Source of the DNA: Setophaga petechia
Lineage: Eukaryota > Chordata > Aves > Passeriformes > Parulidae
Assembly (NCBI GenBank): GCA_024362935.1
Contig: JANCRA010000115.1
Coordinates: 1,323,656-1,387,655, forward strand
DNA: 64,000 nucleotides
Reading direction: 5' to 3'
Under the pieces are notes generated by a model, which was not told the origin of the DNA, did no database searches, and saw nothing but the letters and a program-made list of their open reading frames with translations. The translations under genes and the position numbers were made by a program. Position 1 is the stretch's first letter; each line of letters opens with the position of its first letter. This document shows, in pieces, positions 60,701-62,193 of the stretch.

Positions 60701-60903
60701 CCAGGCTTACCCTGCTGAGCACTCAGAGTCAGGCTGGGCCAGGCCAGGCTGGGTGCAAGCCCTCCCTGCAGGGCAGGCTCTGCAGTCTGCAGCCTCGTCC
60801 TGTCCTGGCAGAGGGTTGTGTGTCCCTGGCTGGCAGGGCACGGGGACACTGGCTCCAGCAGGGCAGAAATAACCAGCAGGGCACTTCAAACACGAGCCAG
60901 CTC
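668..60903 (-). CDS. Giant cysteine-rich repeat protein, 51 internal exons (partial at both ends)
   Basis: This entry spans the whole gene; coding exons W1 to W51 are listed separately. All 51 exons have AG acceptors and GT donors on the minus strand, and each split codon joins in frame. The joined exons give 8,167 bases, 2,721 full codons. The product is an almost unbroken series of modules with CPxGxYC, PCPxGTY, CxxCPxGxFC and SGxCxxGFYC motifs, many NxS/T sequons and no membrane segment in the exons seen. Known family: this resembles GCC2/GCC3 (ephrin-receptor-like) cysteine repeats of extracellular proteins. Inference: a secreted or membrane-anchored extracellular protein with signal peptide and C-terminus outside the window. 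A submodule with (K/T)P(T/E/R)DG(V/L) recurs in W10, W15, W23 and W28, so exons probably multiplied by duplication. Many exons are phase 1-1 and could be skipped without a frameshift. I cannot name an orthologue. A phase-neutral exon could still have been missed. Confidence 0.9.
898..1452. repeat. ~24-bp minisatellite
   Basis: About 23 copies of a unit like caacattccatgtaaaggca with catcaagg variants, in the intron between W50 and W51. Confidence 0.93.
1473..1640. repeat. Fragment of LTR-H-like interspersed repeat
   Basis: It closely matches the left part of 13094-13235 (gggatttttgaaggaa, then a run with ttagatgatgta). The remaining part of that element is absent. 1641-1912 shows nothing recognisable. 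Confidence 0.6.
1913..2058 (-). CDS. Exon W50, post-repeat EGF-like segment
   Basis: Acceptor cccag, donor gtaaaa. It breaks the repeat pattern: [24 protein letters not shown], then an acidic stretch with [10 protein letters not shown]. The spacing resembles a short EGF-like fold (inference). It ends in phase 0. Confidence 0.88.
2059..3522. other. Intron W49-W50, no clear element
   Basis: No exon, array or repeat family shared with the rest of the window was identified. A short purine-rich stretch (about 2375-2410) and an AT-richer part (2420-2620) with a possible aataaa are the only visible features. Confidence 0.5.
3523..3735 (-). CDS. Exon W49 (last typical repeat exon)
   Basis: Acceptor ctccag, donor gtgagt. 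It encodes [37 protein letters not shown] and [13 protein letters not shown]. Confidence 0.9.
3736..4089. other. Intron W48-W49, nothing recognised
   Basis: About 350 bases with a short tatata run near 3831-3841. No repeat copy or exon signal seen. Confidence 0.5.
4090..4289 (-). CDS. Exon W48
   Basis: Acceptor gccag, donor gtaaat. It encodes [34 protein letters not shown] and [13 protein letters not shown]. The order of submodules is unusual: GTF follows CxxC directly. Confidence 0.88.
4353..4692. repeat. 178-bp tandem duplication at the start of LTR-K
   Basis: The segment starting atcagtgaaaacacaa at 4353 recurs at 4531, including the first ~100 bases of the LTR-K element, with few differences. 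Confidence 0.85.
4580..5153 (+). mobile_element. Solo LTR, family K
   Basis: It begins tgtcgggacc, ends ..ttgtaca and has aataaa signals near its right end. It matches 32266-32850 over its whole length, including tataaaggacaacaccac. No internal retroviral sequence adjoins it. Confidence 0.8.
5388..5514 (-). CDS. Exon W47
   Basis: Acceptor cccag, donor gtgagt. It encodes [14 protein letters not shown] and [16 protein letters not shown], ending with two bases of a leucine codon. Confidence 0.87.
5598..5972 (-). mobile_element. Solo LTR, family B
   Basis: Ends tgctcacagg / tgtctgtgaca. It shares the gctgatttattattttatg and cacctgttgcattccacagc blocks with copies at 47813, 53540, 55603 and 62822. 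The reverse strand carries the aataaa signal, hence minus orientation. Confidence 0.82.
6210..6940 (+). mobile_element. Solo LTR, family A, with AT expansion
   Basis: It begins tgtcacattttctgg and ends near ..aataccaca. Shared blocks include tgtgttttgctgctttggaa and cttctaacaacatggagtc. The region from 6520 to 6880, just before the polyadenylation-like site, has expanded into (TATAA)n-type sequence. Confidence 0.85.
6999..7223 (-). CDS. Exon W46
   Basis: Acceptor cacag, donor gtgaca. It encodes [33 protein letters not shown] and [10 protein letters not shown]. Confidence 0.9.
7229..7425 (+). repeat. Purine-only tract
   Basis: Nearly 200 bases of A and G only (gggaaagg, gaagaagaag). On the gene's strand this is a long pyrimidine tract close upstream of the W46 acceptor at 7223. 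Confidence 0.95.
7505..7752. repeat. ~32-bp minisatellite
   Basis: About eight degenerate units of gaattttgtcacccagagg followed by a purine stretch. Confidence 0.9.
7770..8182 (-). repeat. Array of W45 exon end plus donor (~33 bp)
   Basis: About twelve units resembling cactcacctggcaggg. Read on the minus strand each carries the last bases of exon W45 and a gtgagt-like or altered donor (some are gtcagt, gcgagt or gatgag). Confidence 0.92.
8183..8362 (-). CDS. Exon W45, end repeated in the intron
   Basis: Acceptor tttag, donor gtgagt. It encodes [14 protein letters not shown] (a sequon), [11 protein letters not shown] and [14 protein letters not shown]. About twelve further copies of the exon end plus donor-like sequence follow in the intron down to 7770. 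Confidence 0.88.
8530..8872. repeat. G-rich degenerate array related to the 27.5-kb array
   Basis: Runs of ggggaaaatggg with spacers such as gggctgggatgg. It shares its unit style with 27468-29820. Confidence 0.82.
8875..9379 (-). mobile_element. Solo LTR, family C
   Basis: It begins tgatgcc and ends ggcatca, forming the terminal inverted repeat. It contains an internal array of aaaatggtcccaaaatgaac. It matches 42341-42954 closely. Confidence 0.83.
9444..9569 (-). CDS. Exon W44
   Basis: Acceptor tttag, donor gtttgg (GT present but non-optimal). It encodes [20 protein letters not shown] and [14 protein letters not shown] similar piece of sequence recurs near 29850-29890. Confidence 0.84.
10040..10980 (-). 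repeat. ~200-230-bp tandem array carrying the W43 donor
   Basis: Four extra copies of a unit with cacctacctgcaggacacag (exon end plus donor on the minus strand) at about 10115, 10316, 10547 and 10759, each joined to tccatttcaggg and ttatgattatt blocks. 9570-10040 shows nothing recognised. Confidence 0.9.
10981..11126 (-). CDS. Exon W43, end repeated in the intron
   Basis: Acceptor ctgcag, donor gtaggt. It encodes [13 protein letters not shown], a divergent middle without PCPxGT, then VCAGLCPAG. The last ~30 bases plus donor recur at about 10759, 10547, 10316 and 10115. Confidence 0.84.
11127..11927. other. Intron W42-W43, nothing recognised
   Basis: About 800 bases without tandem repeats, exon signals or shared repeat families. 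Confidence 0.5.
11928..12036 (-). CDS. Exon W42
   Basis: Acceptor tttag, donor gttagg (GT present, weaker than most). It encodes [14 protein letters not shown] (a sequon) and [10 protein letters not shown]. Confidence 0.85.
12247..12415 (-). CDS. Exon W41
   Basis: Acceptor gccag, donor gtactc. It encodes [30 protein letters not shown] and [10 protein letters not shown]. Confidence 0.89.
12454..12886 (-). mobile_element. Solo LTR, family C (variant 2)
   Basis: Ends tgatgcc / ggcatca. Internal blocks ttcaggtacatttaggac and tgtgtgtggagtttggag match 23307-23895 and 54204-54975. Confidence 0.83.
13078..13505. mobile_element. Probable LTR, family H
   Basis: It shares about 150 bases with 1473-1640, begins near tgtgggacac and includes a ccaataaaac block. 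Ends are not certain. Confidence 0.5.
13610..13761 (-). CDS. Exon W40
   Basis: Acceptor ctcag, donor gtactg. It encodes [20 protein letters not shown] and a NFSS sequon, ending in phase 0 after CPK. Confidence 0.88.
13838..14345. repeat. 20-bp minisatellite
   Basis: About 25 copies of catggtaacatggccaccat with single-base variants (cgtgg, cactat, catggg). Confidence 0.95.
14346..14655 (-). repeat. ~50-bp array carrying W39 donor copies
   Basis: Five donor-like copies (actcaccagtgtggtcacc, plus actcactag and acttaccag variants) followed by the true donor at 14654-14655. Confidence 0.9.
14656..14820 (-). CDS. Exon W39, donor repeated in the intron
   Basis: Acceptor ctcag, donor gtgagt. It encodes [23 protein letters not shown] and [12 protein letters not shown] (a sequon). 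Donor-like sequence recurs about every 50 bases in the following intron, with the frame open for more than 300 bases. Confidence 0.88.
14821..16149. repeat. AT microsatellite within intron W38-W39
   Basis: Bases 15240-15930 are almost entirely A and T (taatatata types). 14821-15240 and 15950-16149 show no recognisable element. Confidence 0.85.
16150..16296 (-). CDS. Exon W38
   Basis: Acceptor cacag, donor gtgagt. It encodes [20 protein letters not shown] and [10 protein letters not shown], ending at EPDG. Confidence 0.89.
16369..17110 (-). mobile_element. CR1 LINE, 3' end fragment
   Basis: It starts aatcacagaatgagcaggtt (reverse complement of the CR1 3' end) and continues through ggttggaagagaccc, ccttttctccaggctgagc and caggtgtgccctctcc. 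It is untranslated or degenerate; no intact ORF2. Confidence 0.9.
17140..17470 (+). mobile_element. Possible LTR, family E
   Basis: An aataaaag signal near 17398, tttaaaaaaccatataaa upstream and a break from CR1 at the left suggest an LTR. No second copy is present in the window. Confidence 0.4.
17555..17775 (-). CDS. Exon W37
   Basis: Acceptor cccag, donor gtgaga. It encodes [40 protein letters not shown] and [10 protein letters not shown]. Its one-base start fits W36 directly, implying that the repeated cassettes in between are skipped. Confidence 0.9.
17840..18545 (-). mobile_element. Truncated LTR-A with long AT expansion
   Basis: It matches LTR-A minus copies from gactccatgttcttagaagg to aaagaatacaggaaggatac. 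The middle (17905-18470) is a run of (ATATT)n. The rest of the LTR is missing. 18546-19180 shows nothing recognised. Confidence 0.75.
19182..19618 (+). mobile_element. Solo LTR, family A
   Basis: It begins tgtcactgccatattttctg, includes gtgttttgctgctttggaat and ends near ..ttccacagca. Confidence 0.82.
19620..20819 (-). repeat. ~165-195-bp array of partial W36 exons
   Basis: Six units, each with the last ~90 bases of exon W36, its gtgagt donor (about 19726, 19891, 20088, 20251, 20421, 20616) and a gattaaaacacag linker. A possible acceptor (gggggcag) precedes each. The resulting 86- or 88-base cassettes would shift the frame. Confidence 0.92.
20820..21037 (-). CDS. Exon W36, 3' half copied six times
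   Basis: Acceptor cccag, donor gtgagt. It encodes [34 protein letters not shown] and SLCDPG, and ends with two bases of a codon that W37 completes. Six further copies of its 3' half with donor lie between 19620 and 20819. Confidence 0.88.
21405..21705. repeat. ~41-bp minisatellite
   Basis: About seven copies with ccaccagcagccaggagg and gacagggcagtgctggtg. Confidence 0.93.
21729..21832 (-). CDS. Exon W35, partly duplicated
   Basis: Acceptor tttcag, donor gtgagt, ending in phase 0. It encodes [18 protein letters not shown] and [10 protein letters not shown] second copy with the same acceptor but no donor lies at about 21857-21938, offset by 106 bases; using it and reading on would break the frame. 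Confidence 0.86.
21751..21962 (-). repeat. 106-bp tandem duplication including most of W35
   Basis: The acceptor and most of exon W35 are repeated with an offset of 106 bases (21832 and 21938). The outer copy lacks the exon's 3' end and donor. Confidence 0.9.
22031..22180 (-). CDS. Exon W34
   Basis: Acceptor cccag, donor gtgagg. It encodes [25 protein letters not shown] and CEPCPAG. Confidence 0.9.
22290..23060. repeat. ~31-bp minisatellite with GGATCC in each unit
   Basis: About 24 copies of ggatccagggagagcagatc followed by ccatgggcagga, with variants. Confidence 0.95.
23307..23895 (-). mobile_element. LTR-C (variant 2), left end missing
   Basis: It has the tttattcaaggaccttcagg and actgtgtgtggagtttggag blocks. 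An internal duplication repeats the right part after a short AT microsatellite (23650-23740). Confidence 0.75.
24011..24188 (-). CDS. Exon W33
   Basis: Acceptor ccaag, donor gtgggt. It encodes [34 protein letters not shown] and a SNDT sequon. It begins in phase 0, matching W32. Confidence 0.88.
24346..24748 (+). mobile_element. Solo LTR, family A
   Basis: It begins tgtggcattcatattctc and ends ..caaatacaata; an ataaatgag signal lies near the end. 24750-25465 shows nothing recognised. Confidence 0.8.
25466..25563 (-). CDS. Exon W32
   Basis: Acceptor tttcag, donor gtaagc. It encodes YFCNGTGL (a sequon), [13 protein letters not shown] and ends in phase 0. The acceptor and its flank are duplicated on the upstream side near 25741. 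Confidence 0.87.
25548..25895. repeat. 193-bp tandem duplication at the W32 acceptor
   Basis: The sequence ccattgcagaaataccctga and the following AT-rich stretch occur at 25548 and again at 25741, so a second acceptor with 15 exon bases lies upstream. Confidence 0.9.
25911..26292 (+). mobile_element. Solo LTR, family A
   Basis: It begins tgtcacagtcatattttctg and ends ..acaaatacaaca. It faces an inverted partial copy at 26320-26597. Confidence 0.83.
26320..26597 (-). mobile_element. Truncated LTR-A
   Basis: The minus-strand copy runs from ggctaatttattattttatg to aacatatcccaaagcatc, where the 20-bp array starts. Confidence 0.78.
26597..27025. repeat. 20-bp minisatellite, C-rich on plus strand
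   Basis: About 21 copies of cccccattccatccccgttt. It is the reverse complement of the unit at 27468-29820, on the other side of exon W31. Confidence 0.95.
27193..27426 (-). CDS. Exon W31, symmetric, between inverted arrays
   Basis: Acceptor cccag, donor gtaaaa. It has 234 bases in phase 1-1, so skipping would keep frame. It encodes [43 protein letters not shown] and CLPCDAG. Both flanking introns carry the same 20-bp array in opposite orientation. Confidence 0.91.
27468..29820. repeat. 2.35-kb G-rich 20-bp minisatellite
   Basis: More than 90 units of gggatggaatgggggaaacg with aaaaactggg variants toward the right. It is open in all minus-strand frames over long distances, giving false reading frames of up to about 800 codons. 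Confidence 0.95.
30051..31170. repeat. ~429-bp unit, two full copies and one partial
   Basis: Copies begin at 30051 and 30480 (ggaaattactgtggactgg). The third, from about 30901, lacks the first ~160 bases. Copies differ at only a few positions. Confidence 0.93.
31186..31352 (-). CDS. Exon W30
   Basis: Acceptor ccccag, donor gtgagg. It encodes FFCPKNSSS (a sequon), [24 protein letters not shown] and CSPCEPG. Confidence 0.9.
31389..31864. mobile_element. Possible LTR, family J
   Basis: It begins tgaggattttggtgacgagg, has a ggatttattgattaac block and ends ..cacaacaca. No second copy is present. 31865-32265 shows nothing recognised. Confidence 0.4.
32266..32850 (+). mobile_element. Solo LTR, family K
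   Basis: It begins tgtcgggactcag and ends ..ccctgcaca. It matches 4580-5153, including gtataaaggacaacaccac and aattaataaacaacctc. Confidence 0.8.
33068..33640 (-). repeat. ~198-bp array carrying W29 donor copies
   Basis: Three units with gtcaggcttgctcctaatct and tgtgtctcacccttcagg. The last phrase is the end of exon W29 plus its donor on the minus strand. Confidence 0.92.
33641..33740 (-). CDS. Exon W29, end repeated in the intron
   Basis: Acceptor ttccag, donor gtgaga. It encodes [20 protein letters not shown] and CLPCPEG. Its last bases plus donor recur at about 33434 and 33236 in 197-199-bp tandem units. Confidence 0.87.
33824..34038 (-). CDS. Exon W28
   Basis: Acceptor ctgcag, donor gtgagt. 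It encodes [40 protein letters not shown] and [10 protein letters not shown], ending at PCPRG. Confidence 0.9.
34113..34176 (-). mobile_element. CR1 3' end, interrupted by LTR-D
   Basis: cagaatgaacaggttggaag and agaccctaaagatcatgg match CR1. Sequence after the LTR (aagtccaacccaatccaac, about 34885-34930) may be its continuation. Confidence 0.7.
34177..34879 (-). mobile_element. LTR, family D
   Basis: It begins tgttaggaaaattcatcc and ends near ..aaatccctca. It shares ttcagactccccgatatgc-like blocks with 49892-50503. An internal duplication repeats the gaggttcagac to tttaattttaattcttatgg part. Confidence 0.7.
34971..35115 (-). CDS. Exon W27
   Basis: Acceptor accag, donor gtgagt. It encodes [25 protein letters not shown] (a sequon) and SGQCSPG. 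It ends with two bases of a glycine codon. Confidence 0.89.
35196..35300 (-). CDS. Exon W26
   Basis: Acceptor cccag, donor gtaggg. It encodes [20 protein letters not shown] and [11 protein letters not shown]. Confidence 0.87.
35456..35802. repeat. ~22-bp minisatellite
   Basis: About 16 copies of attccaataaatatcccaca, with aataattg and aatgaata variants. 35803-36302 shows nothing recognised. Confidence 0.93.
36303..36518 (-). CDS. Exon W25
   Basis: Acceptor ctgcag, donor gtaaat. It encodes [41 protein letters not shown] and APTG. Confidence 0.9.
37213..37697 (+). mobile_element. Probable solo LTR, family F
   Basis: It begins tgtgattagagctaag, ends ..ggtctgtaaaca and has aaaataaaac near 37640. 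There is a single copy, so ends are inferred from TG..CA. 36519-37212 shows nothing recognised. Confidence 0.55.
37835..37984 (-). CDS. Exon W24
   Basis: Acceptor ttgcag, donor gtgaga. It encodes [26 protein letters not shown] and SGECWEG. The acceptor is followed by further CAG triplets, so its exact position could shift by a few bases. Confidence 0.85.
38117..38534 (+). mobile_element. Solo LTR, family A
   Basis: It begins tgttacattcatattttctg, includes gtgttttgctcctttggaat and ends ..acaaatacaac. Confidence 0.82.
38749..38865 (-). CDS. Exon W23
   Basis: Acceptor ttgcag, donor gtgggt. It encodes [24 protein letters not shown] and CPAGSYC. A second GT four bases further (gtatcc) would leave the wrong phase for W24, so the first was chosen. 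Confidence 0.84.
39400..39640. repeat. ~41-bp minisatellite
   Basis: Six copies of cagcccaaagtgtctgtggg followed by gtgaaacaccacacacc. 38866-39399 and 39641-39885 show nothing recognised. Confidence 0.94.
39886..40065 (-). CDS. Exon W22
   Basis: Acceptor cccag, donor gtcagt. It has an unusual start ([19 protein letters not shown], with a sequon), then [19 protein letters not shown] and [11 protein letters not shown]. It is more divergent than its neighbours but in frame on both sides. Confidence 0.87.
40206..40601 (+). mobile_element. Probable solo LTR, family G
   Basis: It begins tgtggttagaaaaca, ends ..ctctgcaaaaca and has aataaacatacc near 40537. There is a single copy in the window. Confidence 0.55.
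40963..41135 (-). repeat. 68-bp array carrying W21 end and donor
   Basis: Two extra copies of cactcacctgggtcacacct at about 40993 and 41061 precede the true exon end at 41129-41136. Confidence 0.92.
41136..41285 (-). CDS. Exon W21, 3' end duplicated in the intron
   Basis: Acceptor cacag, donor gtgagt. It encodes [22 protein letters not shown] and SGRCDPG. A GT 13 bases earlier in the exon would drop the RCDP part and fits the module less well. Two more copies of the exon end and donor lie at about 40993 and 41061. Confidence 0.86.
41514..41897. repeat. ~91-bp tandem array
   Basis: About four units with gaagaaccaggctgacactt and gtcaaacatgtaaaaatatt. It lies in the intron between W20 and W21. 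Confidence 0.92.
41988..42191 (-). CDS. Exon W20
   Basis: Acceptor ccccag, donor gtgaga. It encodes [22 protein letters not shown] (a sequon), [15 protein letters not shown] (a sequon) and [10 protein letters not shown]. Confidence 0.91.
42341..42954 (-). mobile_element. Solo LTR, family C
   Basis: Ends tgatgcc / ggcatca. It contains a longer internal array (42465-42655) of aaaatggtcccaaaatgaac than the copy at 8875. Confidence 0.84.
43030..43140. repeat. 20-bp minisatellite, ~6 copies
   Basis: Units of ggtggaacactggcaggaaa just downstream (gene sense) of exon W19. Confidence 0.92.
43193..43332 (-). CDS. Exon W19
   Basis: Acceptor tcccag, donor gtgagt. It encodes [10 protein letters not shown] and [16 protein letters not shown]. 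Confidence 0.89.
43552..43678 (-). CDS. Exon W18
   Basis: Acceptor atgcag, donor gtgaag. It encodes a TNTSSG sequon, [12 protein letters not shown] and PCPVGTYSD. It ends with two bases of an arginine codon completed by W19. Confidence 0.88.
43750..44205 (-). repeat. 111-bp array, open in the W17 frame
   Basis: Four units (atgacaacaaagcc at 43805, 43916, 44027, 44138). Because 111 is a multiple of three, each unit reads the same 37 residues on the minus strand, rich in hydrophobic residues ([20 protein letters not shown]). Confidence 0.93.
44253..44324 (-). CDS. Exon W17 (shortest exon, 72 bases)
   Basis: Acceptor ctccag, donor gtacag. It encodes [18 protein letters not shown] and TAG. Reading past its donor stays open through the 111-bp intronic array to a stop near 43729. 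Confidence 0.88.
44551..45035 (-). mobile_element. Solo LTR, family A
   Basis: It begins tgtggtatttacgggg and ends ..agaaaatgtgaca. It contains cacattccaaagcagcaaaa and an AT-rich part at 44620-44740. Confidence 0.82.
45217..45399 (-). CDS. Exon W16
   Basis: Acceptor tcacag, donor gtgagg. It encodes [31 protein letters not shown] and CQQCPAG, a full module in phase 1-1. Confidence 0.9.
45930..46162 (-). repeat. 25-bp array of W15 donor-like sites
   Basis: About eight units; on the minus strand each reads like ggtcaggaactacagaaatg, starting with a GT that resembles the true donor at 46161-46162. Confidence 0.92.
46163..46303 (-). CDS. Exon W15, donor inside a 25-bp array
   Basis: Acceptor ttttag. 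It encodes [26 protein letters not shown] and [12 protein letters not shown] (a sequon). The chosen donor (gtcagg at 46161-46162) is the first of several near-identical GT sites, one per array unit down to about 45930. The frame into W16 ([11 protein letters not shown]) fits this donor; others were not tested. Confidence 0.85.
46357..46610 (+). mobile_element. CR1 LINE, 3' end fragment
   Basis: It contains gatgatctttagggtctctt and ends in repeated ttctgtgaattctgtcaatt, the CR1 3' tail type. Confidence 0.9.
46625..46826 (-). CDS. Exon W14
   Basis: Acceptor cttcag, donor gtgaga. It encodes [24 protein letters not shown] and [14 protein letters not shown] (a sequon). It starts in phase 0 and ends after one base of a codon. 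Confidence 0.9.
46918..47061 (-). CDS. Exon W13
   Basis: Acceptor gtgcag, donor gtgagt, 48 codons in phase 0. It encodes [10 protein letters not shown] and [12 protein letters not shown]. Confidence 0.9.
47366..47505. repeat. ~30-bp minisatellite
   Basis: About five copies of cttcagataatcaactctca followed by gtccatcaccac. Confidence 0.93.
47622..47756 (-). CDS. Exon W12
   Basis: Acceptor tttcag, donor gtaaga, 45 codons in phase 0. It encodes [14 protein letters not shown] and [11 protein letters not shown], and ends at PLPCPM, which W13 continues as GSFS. Confidence 0.89.
47813..48238 (-). mobile_element. Solo LTR, family B, with (AAAGG)n
   Basis: Ends tgttcacagg / tctgtgaca. A pure ggaaa repeat occupies about 47953-48041. 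Confidence 0.83.
48747..48915 (-). CDS. Exon W11 with a missing cysteine pair
   Basis: Acceptor cttag, donor gtgagt. It encodes [21 protein letters not shown] and PCPLGTFQP. Where other modules read CxxGHYCxxG it has [10 protein letters not shown], so two cysteines are absent together. A second GT 47 bases further into the intron would break the frame with W12 and was not used. Confidence 0.86.
49069..49217 (-). CDS. Exon W10
   Basis: Acceptor tttcag, donor gtgagt. It encodes [30 protein letters not shown] (a sequon) and CLDCPPG. It ends with two bases of a codon, completed by W11. Confidence 0.9.
49218..49617. other. Intron W9-W10, nothing recognised
   Basis: About 400 AT-rich bases without repeat families or exon signals. 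Confidence 0.5.
49618..49812 (-). CDS. Exon W9
   Basis: Acceptor ttgtag, donor gtaagt, 65 codons in phase 0. It encodes [30 protein letters not shown] and [10 protein letters not shown], a near-complete module. Confidence 0.9.
49892..50503 (-). mobile_element. LTR, family D
   Basis: It begins tgtcaggaaaattcatcc and ends near ..aaatccctca. It shares the ggggtctctccaatttttgg block with 34177-34879. Confidence 0.7.
50535..50717 (-). CDS. Exon W8 with a lost cysteine
   Basis: Acceptor tcccag, donor gtgagt, 61 codons in phase 0. It encodes [22 protein letters not shown] and [10 protein letters not shown]. The usual CxxCPxG is CKPSPAG here, so one conserved cysteine is serine. Confidence 0.9.
50820..51760. 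repeat. Large imperfect tandem duplications
   Basis: Blocks with gaccatgtgggataattatt at 50889, 51070 and 51457, and with gcaatgaaaaaccccaaaac near 50955, 51330 and 51713. Units are about 190 and 380 bases. Confidence 0.88.
51915..52046 (-). CDS. Exon W7
   Basis: Acceptor ttgcag, donor gtaagt, exactly 44 codons. It encodes [12 protein letters not shown] (sequon NGT), [10 protein letters not shown] and an NSSG sequon near the end. Confidence 0.9.
52185..52895. repeat. AT microsatellite region
   Basis: Almost only A and T (ttattatta, atatata). No other feature between W6 and W7. Confidence 0.93.
53025..53213 (-). CDS. Exon W6
   Basis: Acceptor ttccag, donor gtgagt, exactly 63 codons in phase 0. 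It encodes [16 protein letters not shown] (a sequon), [10 protein letters not shown] and [10 protein letters not shown]. Confidence 0.9.
53540..53915 (-). mobile_element. Solo LTR, family B
   Basis: Ends tgttcacaggggtc / tgtctgtgaca, nearly full match to 5598 and 62822. Confidence 0.84.
54019..54142 (-). CDS. Exon W5
   Basis: Acceptor ccccag, donor gtgagt. It encodes [20 protein letters not shown] and ACGAGSFS. It begins in phase 2 and ends on a codon boundary, starting a run of exons (W6 to W9) in phase 0. Confidence 0.87.
54204..54975 (-). mobile_element. LTR-C (variant 2) with internal duplication
   Basis: Ends tgatgcc / ggcatca. The right portion is duplicated after a short AT microsatellite. 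A foreign ~85-base piece (about 54250-54335) begins tgtcatggtttgatgctggc. Confidence 0.78.
55060..55216 (-). mobile_element. Right-end fragment of LTR-C
   Basis: ctgccaggcctggagaggaa through ..cttaaggcatca, a third copy of the LTR-C right end. Confidence 0.8.
55427..55568 (-). CDS. Exon W4
   Basis: Acceptor ctccag, donor gtaagt. It encodes [13 protein letters not shown] and [13 protein letters not shown]. Joined to W5 it completes a CPLGSFRS repeat start. Confidence 0.88.
55603..55983 (-). mobile_element. Solo LTR, family B (divergent)
   Basis: It begins tgctcacaggggt and ends near ..gcctgggaca. Its right part (from gtgctcagtgaatccaaac) recurs at about 56120-56279. Confidence 0.75.
56120..56279 (-). 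mobile_element. Duplicated right part of LTR-B
   Basis: It repeats 55834-55983 with few changes, including aaccacgggtggacctgttg. Confidence 0.8.
56400..56830. repeat. ~47-bp tandem array
   Basis: About eight units of tgattgtctgtttcatttgt followed by ctgataacaacaaaaaaatcagc. Confidence 0.92.
57080..58650. repeat. 1.57-kb ~22-bp minisatellite next to W3
   Basis: About 70 units of cctcccaaaaatgaatgaaa with attaccaaa and attgatac variants, reaching to within about 45 bases of the W3 donor. Many units read gaggtatc on the gene strand, a GT-containing donor-like word. Confidence 0.95.
58683..58907 (-). CDS. Exon W3
   Basis: Acceptor ccacag, donor gtacgg. It encodes [21 protein letters not shown] (a sequon), [10 protein letters not shown] and [11 protein letters not shown] long 22-bp intronic array begins within about 45 bases of its donor. 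Confidence 0.9.
59040..59330. repeat. AT microsatellite (atatag / aaatat)
   Basis: Includes (atagat)n at about 59196-59245 and (aaatat)n to 59320. Confidence 0.94.
59381..59798 (-). mobile_element. Solo LTR, family A
   Basis: It begins tgtatcgtatttgtgggg and ends ..agaaaatgtgaca. It is one of the most complete copies. Confidence 0.85.
59832..59968 (-). CDS. Exon W2
   Basis: Acceptor tttcag, donor gtacgt. It joins W1 as ECSAG-YVCPPG and encodes [13 protein letters not shown] and [13 protein letters not shown]. One base at each end belongs to a split codon. Confidence 0.88.
60070..60360 (-). mobile_element. LTR-D fragment
   Basis: It shares ttcagacttcccagaacacc and the cctttcaatgtccaatttcatt region with the other D copies. 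The left end is missing. 60361-60710 shows a short repeated gagttcaggggg motif only. Confidence 0.65.
60711..60903 (-). CDS. Exon W1 (most 5' exon seen)
   Basis: Acceptor ..ccttag, donor gtaagc. It encodes [13 protein letters not shown], then [12 protein letters not shown] and [10 protein letters not shown]. It starts with two bases of a split glycine codon, so a further 5' exon must exist beyond the window or unseen in 60904-64000. It ends with two bases of a codon. Confidence 0.87.
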
Positions 60904-62190
60904 CTAAGGAGAGAGAGATTTGAGGTCAGAAAGGGGTTGTGACCTGCTGAGGTCGAAATATTCCACCTCTGCTTCCACCCGCAGCAGGGAAATTTGGTGG
61001 AGGTTCATCCACAGTGGGAATAAAATTCCTGCAAAGCCAGGAGGTGGTGGTGTTGGATTAGCTGAATTTAGTCCTGGAAGCACTAAACCCCAGTGCTCTG
61101 TGCTGCTCTGATAAGAACAGAGGTGCTAAAGCACACACAGAGCCATCAGCCTGCACACCTCTGCTGCAGGTACAGATAATGATCACCGTGCCTGGGGCTC
61201 TGCTGGGAGAGAGCCTGGGGTTTCCAGGAAAACCGGGATGATTCCAGCCTGAAATCAGGGGTTTTGCAGGCTGGAGATCAACTCAGTGCAAAGCTGCTGG
61301 GATGACAGGCAGCCTGAGCTGTGATCATCCCTAAAATCCCACGTGTTAAACAAAAGATGCTCGTGTTGCAACCTAAAGCAAGATCAATACGTAATAAAAC
61401 AATGATCCCTGGCTGCTGTTAGCGTGTTTAGAAAGTGCATTTCATTACAAAACCTTCCCAAATAAAGGAAACACAAATTCAGCCCAGGAGTGGCTGCTCT
61501 CCCCCTGAGCCAGGCCTTTCTGAAGCAAACAGCAATTCCAGGGAAGGGAAAATGCTGCCTGAGGATGGAGAACTGCCAGGCTGGACACTGCTCCAAACCT
61601 GAGTTTGGAGTCAGGCCCTGGTGTGGGTGTGTGTGCCTCTGCAGGCTGCAACACAGCCTTACAGCCCCCCAAAAATATCAGGACTCATTAAAATCCAGGT
61701 TCTCCATCCACAGGTTGAAGGCACAGGGCCAGGCTGGGATTCCTCAGGGTGCAAAGTGAGTTTTGGGGTCATCTCCCCCCTCTCCCTTCCACCCTTTCAC
61801 CCATTAGAGAAATCTCATTATTTCCTCTTTACGTTTACACCACACAGGTGGGAAAGCCTCAGCAGGATGAAATCTGAGTTTCTCCAGACTGTAAAACTCC
61901 CCAGCACTGAGCACAGCTGAACCAACACACCTGAGGGGGCTGCAAACCCCTGTGAGCTGTGGGACCCACTCAAAACTCAGCCTTAAGCTGAAAAAACCTT
62001 CCTGATGTGGATCTGCACCCCCAGCAAACAGGGATTTTACAGAACCACGTGGGTATAGGGGCAGAAAATTCCCAATTCTTGCCTGACTTTCTGGAGATGA
62101 TGGAGTTCAGAACAGTTTGAACAGTGTGGCTGCCTGGGCATTTCATGTGAGATCAGTGAGGGAGCAGATTTACAGCAGAAAATCCCAGCA
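60904..62190. other. Upstream flank, nothing recognised
   Basis: No CPxGxYC-type exon, LTR or array was found, although W1 needs an upstream exon. Confidence 0.5.
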
Positions 62191-62193
62191 TGG

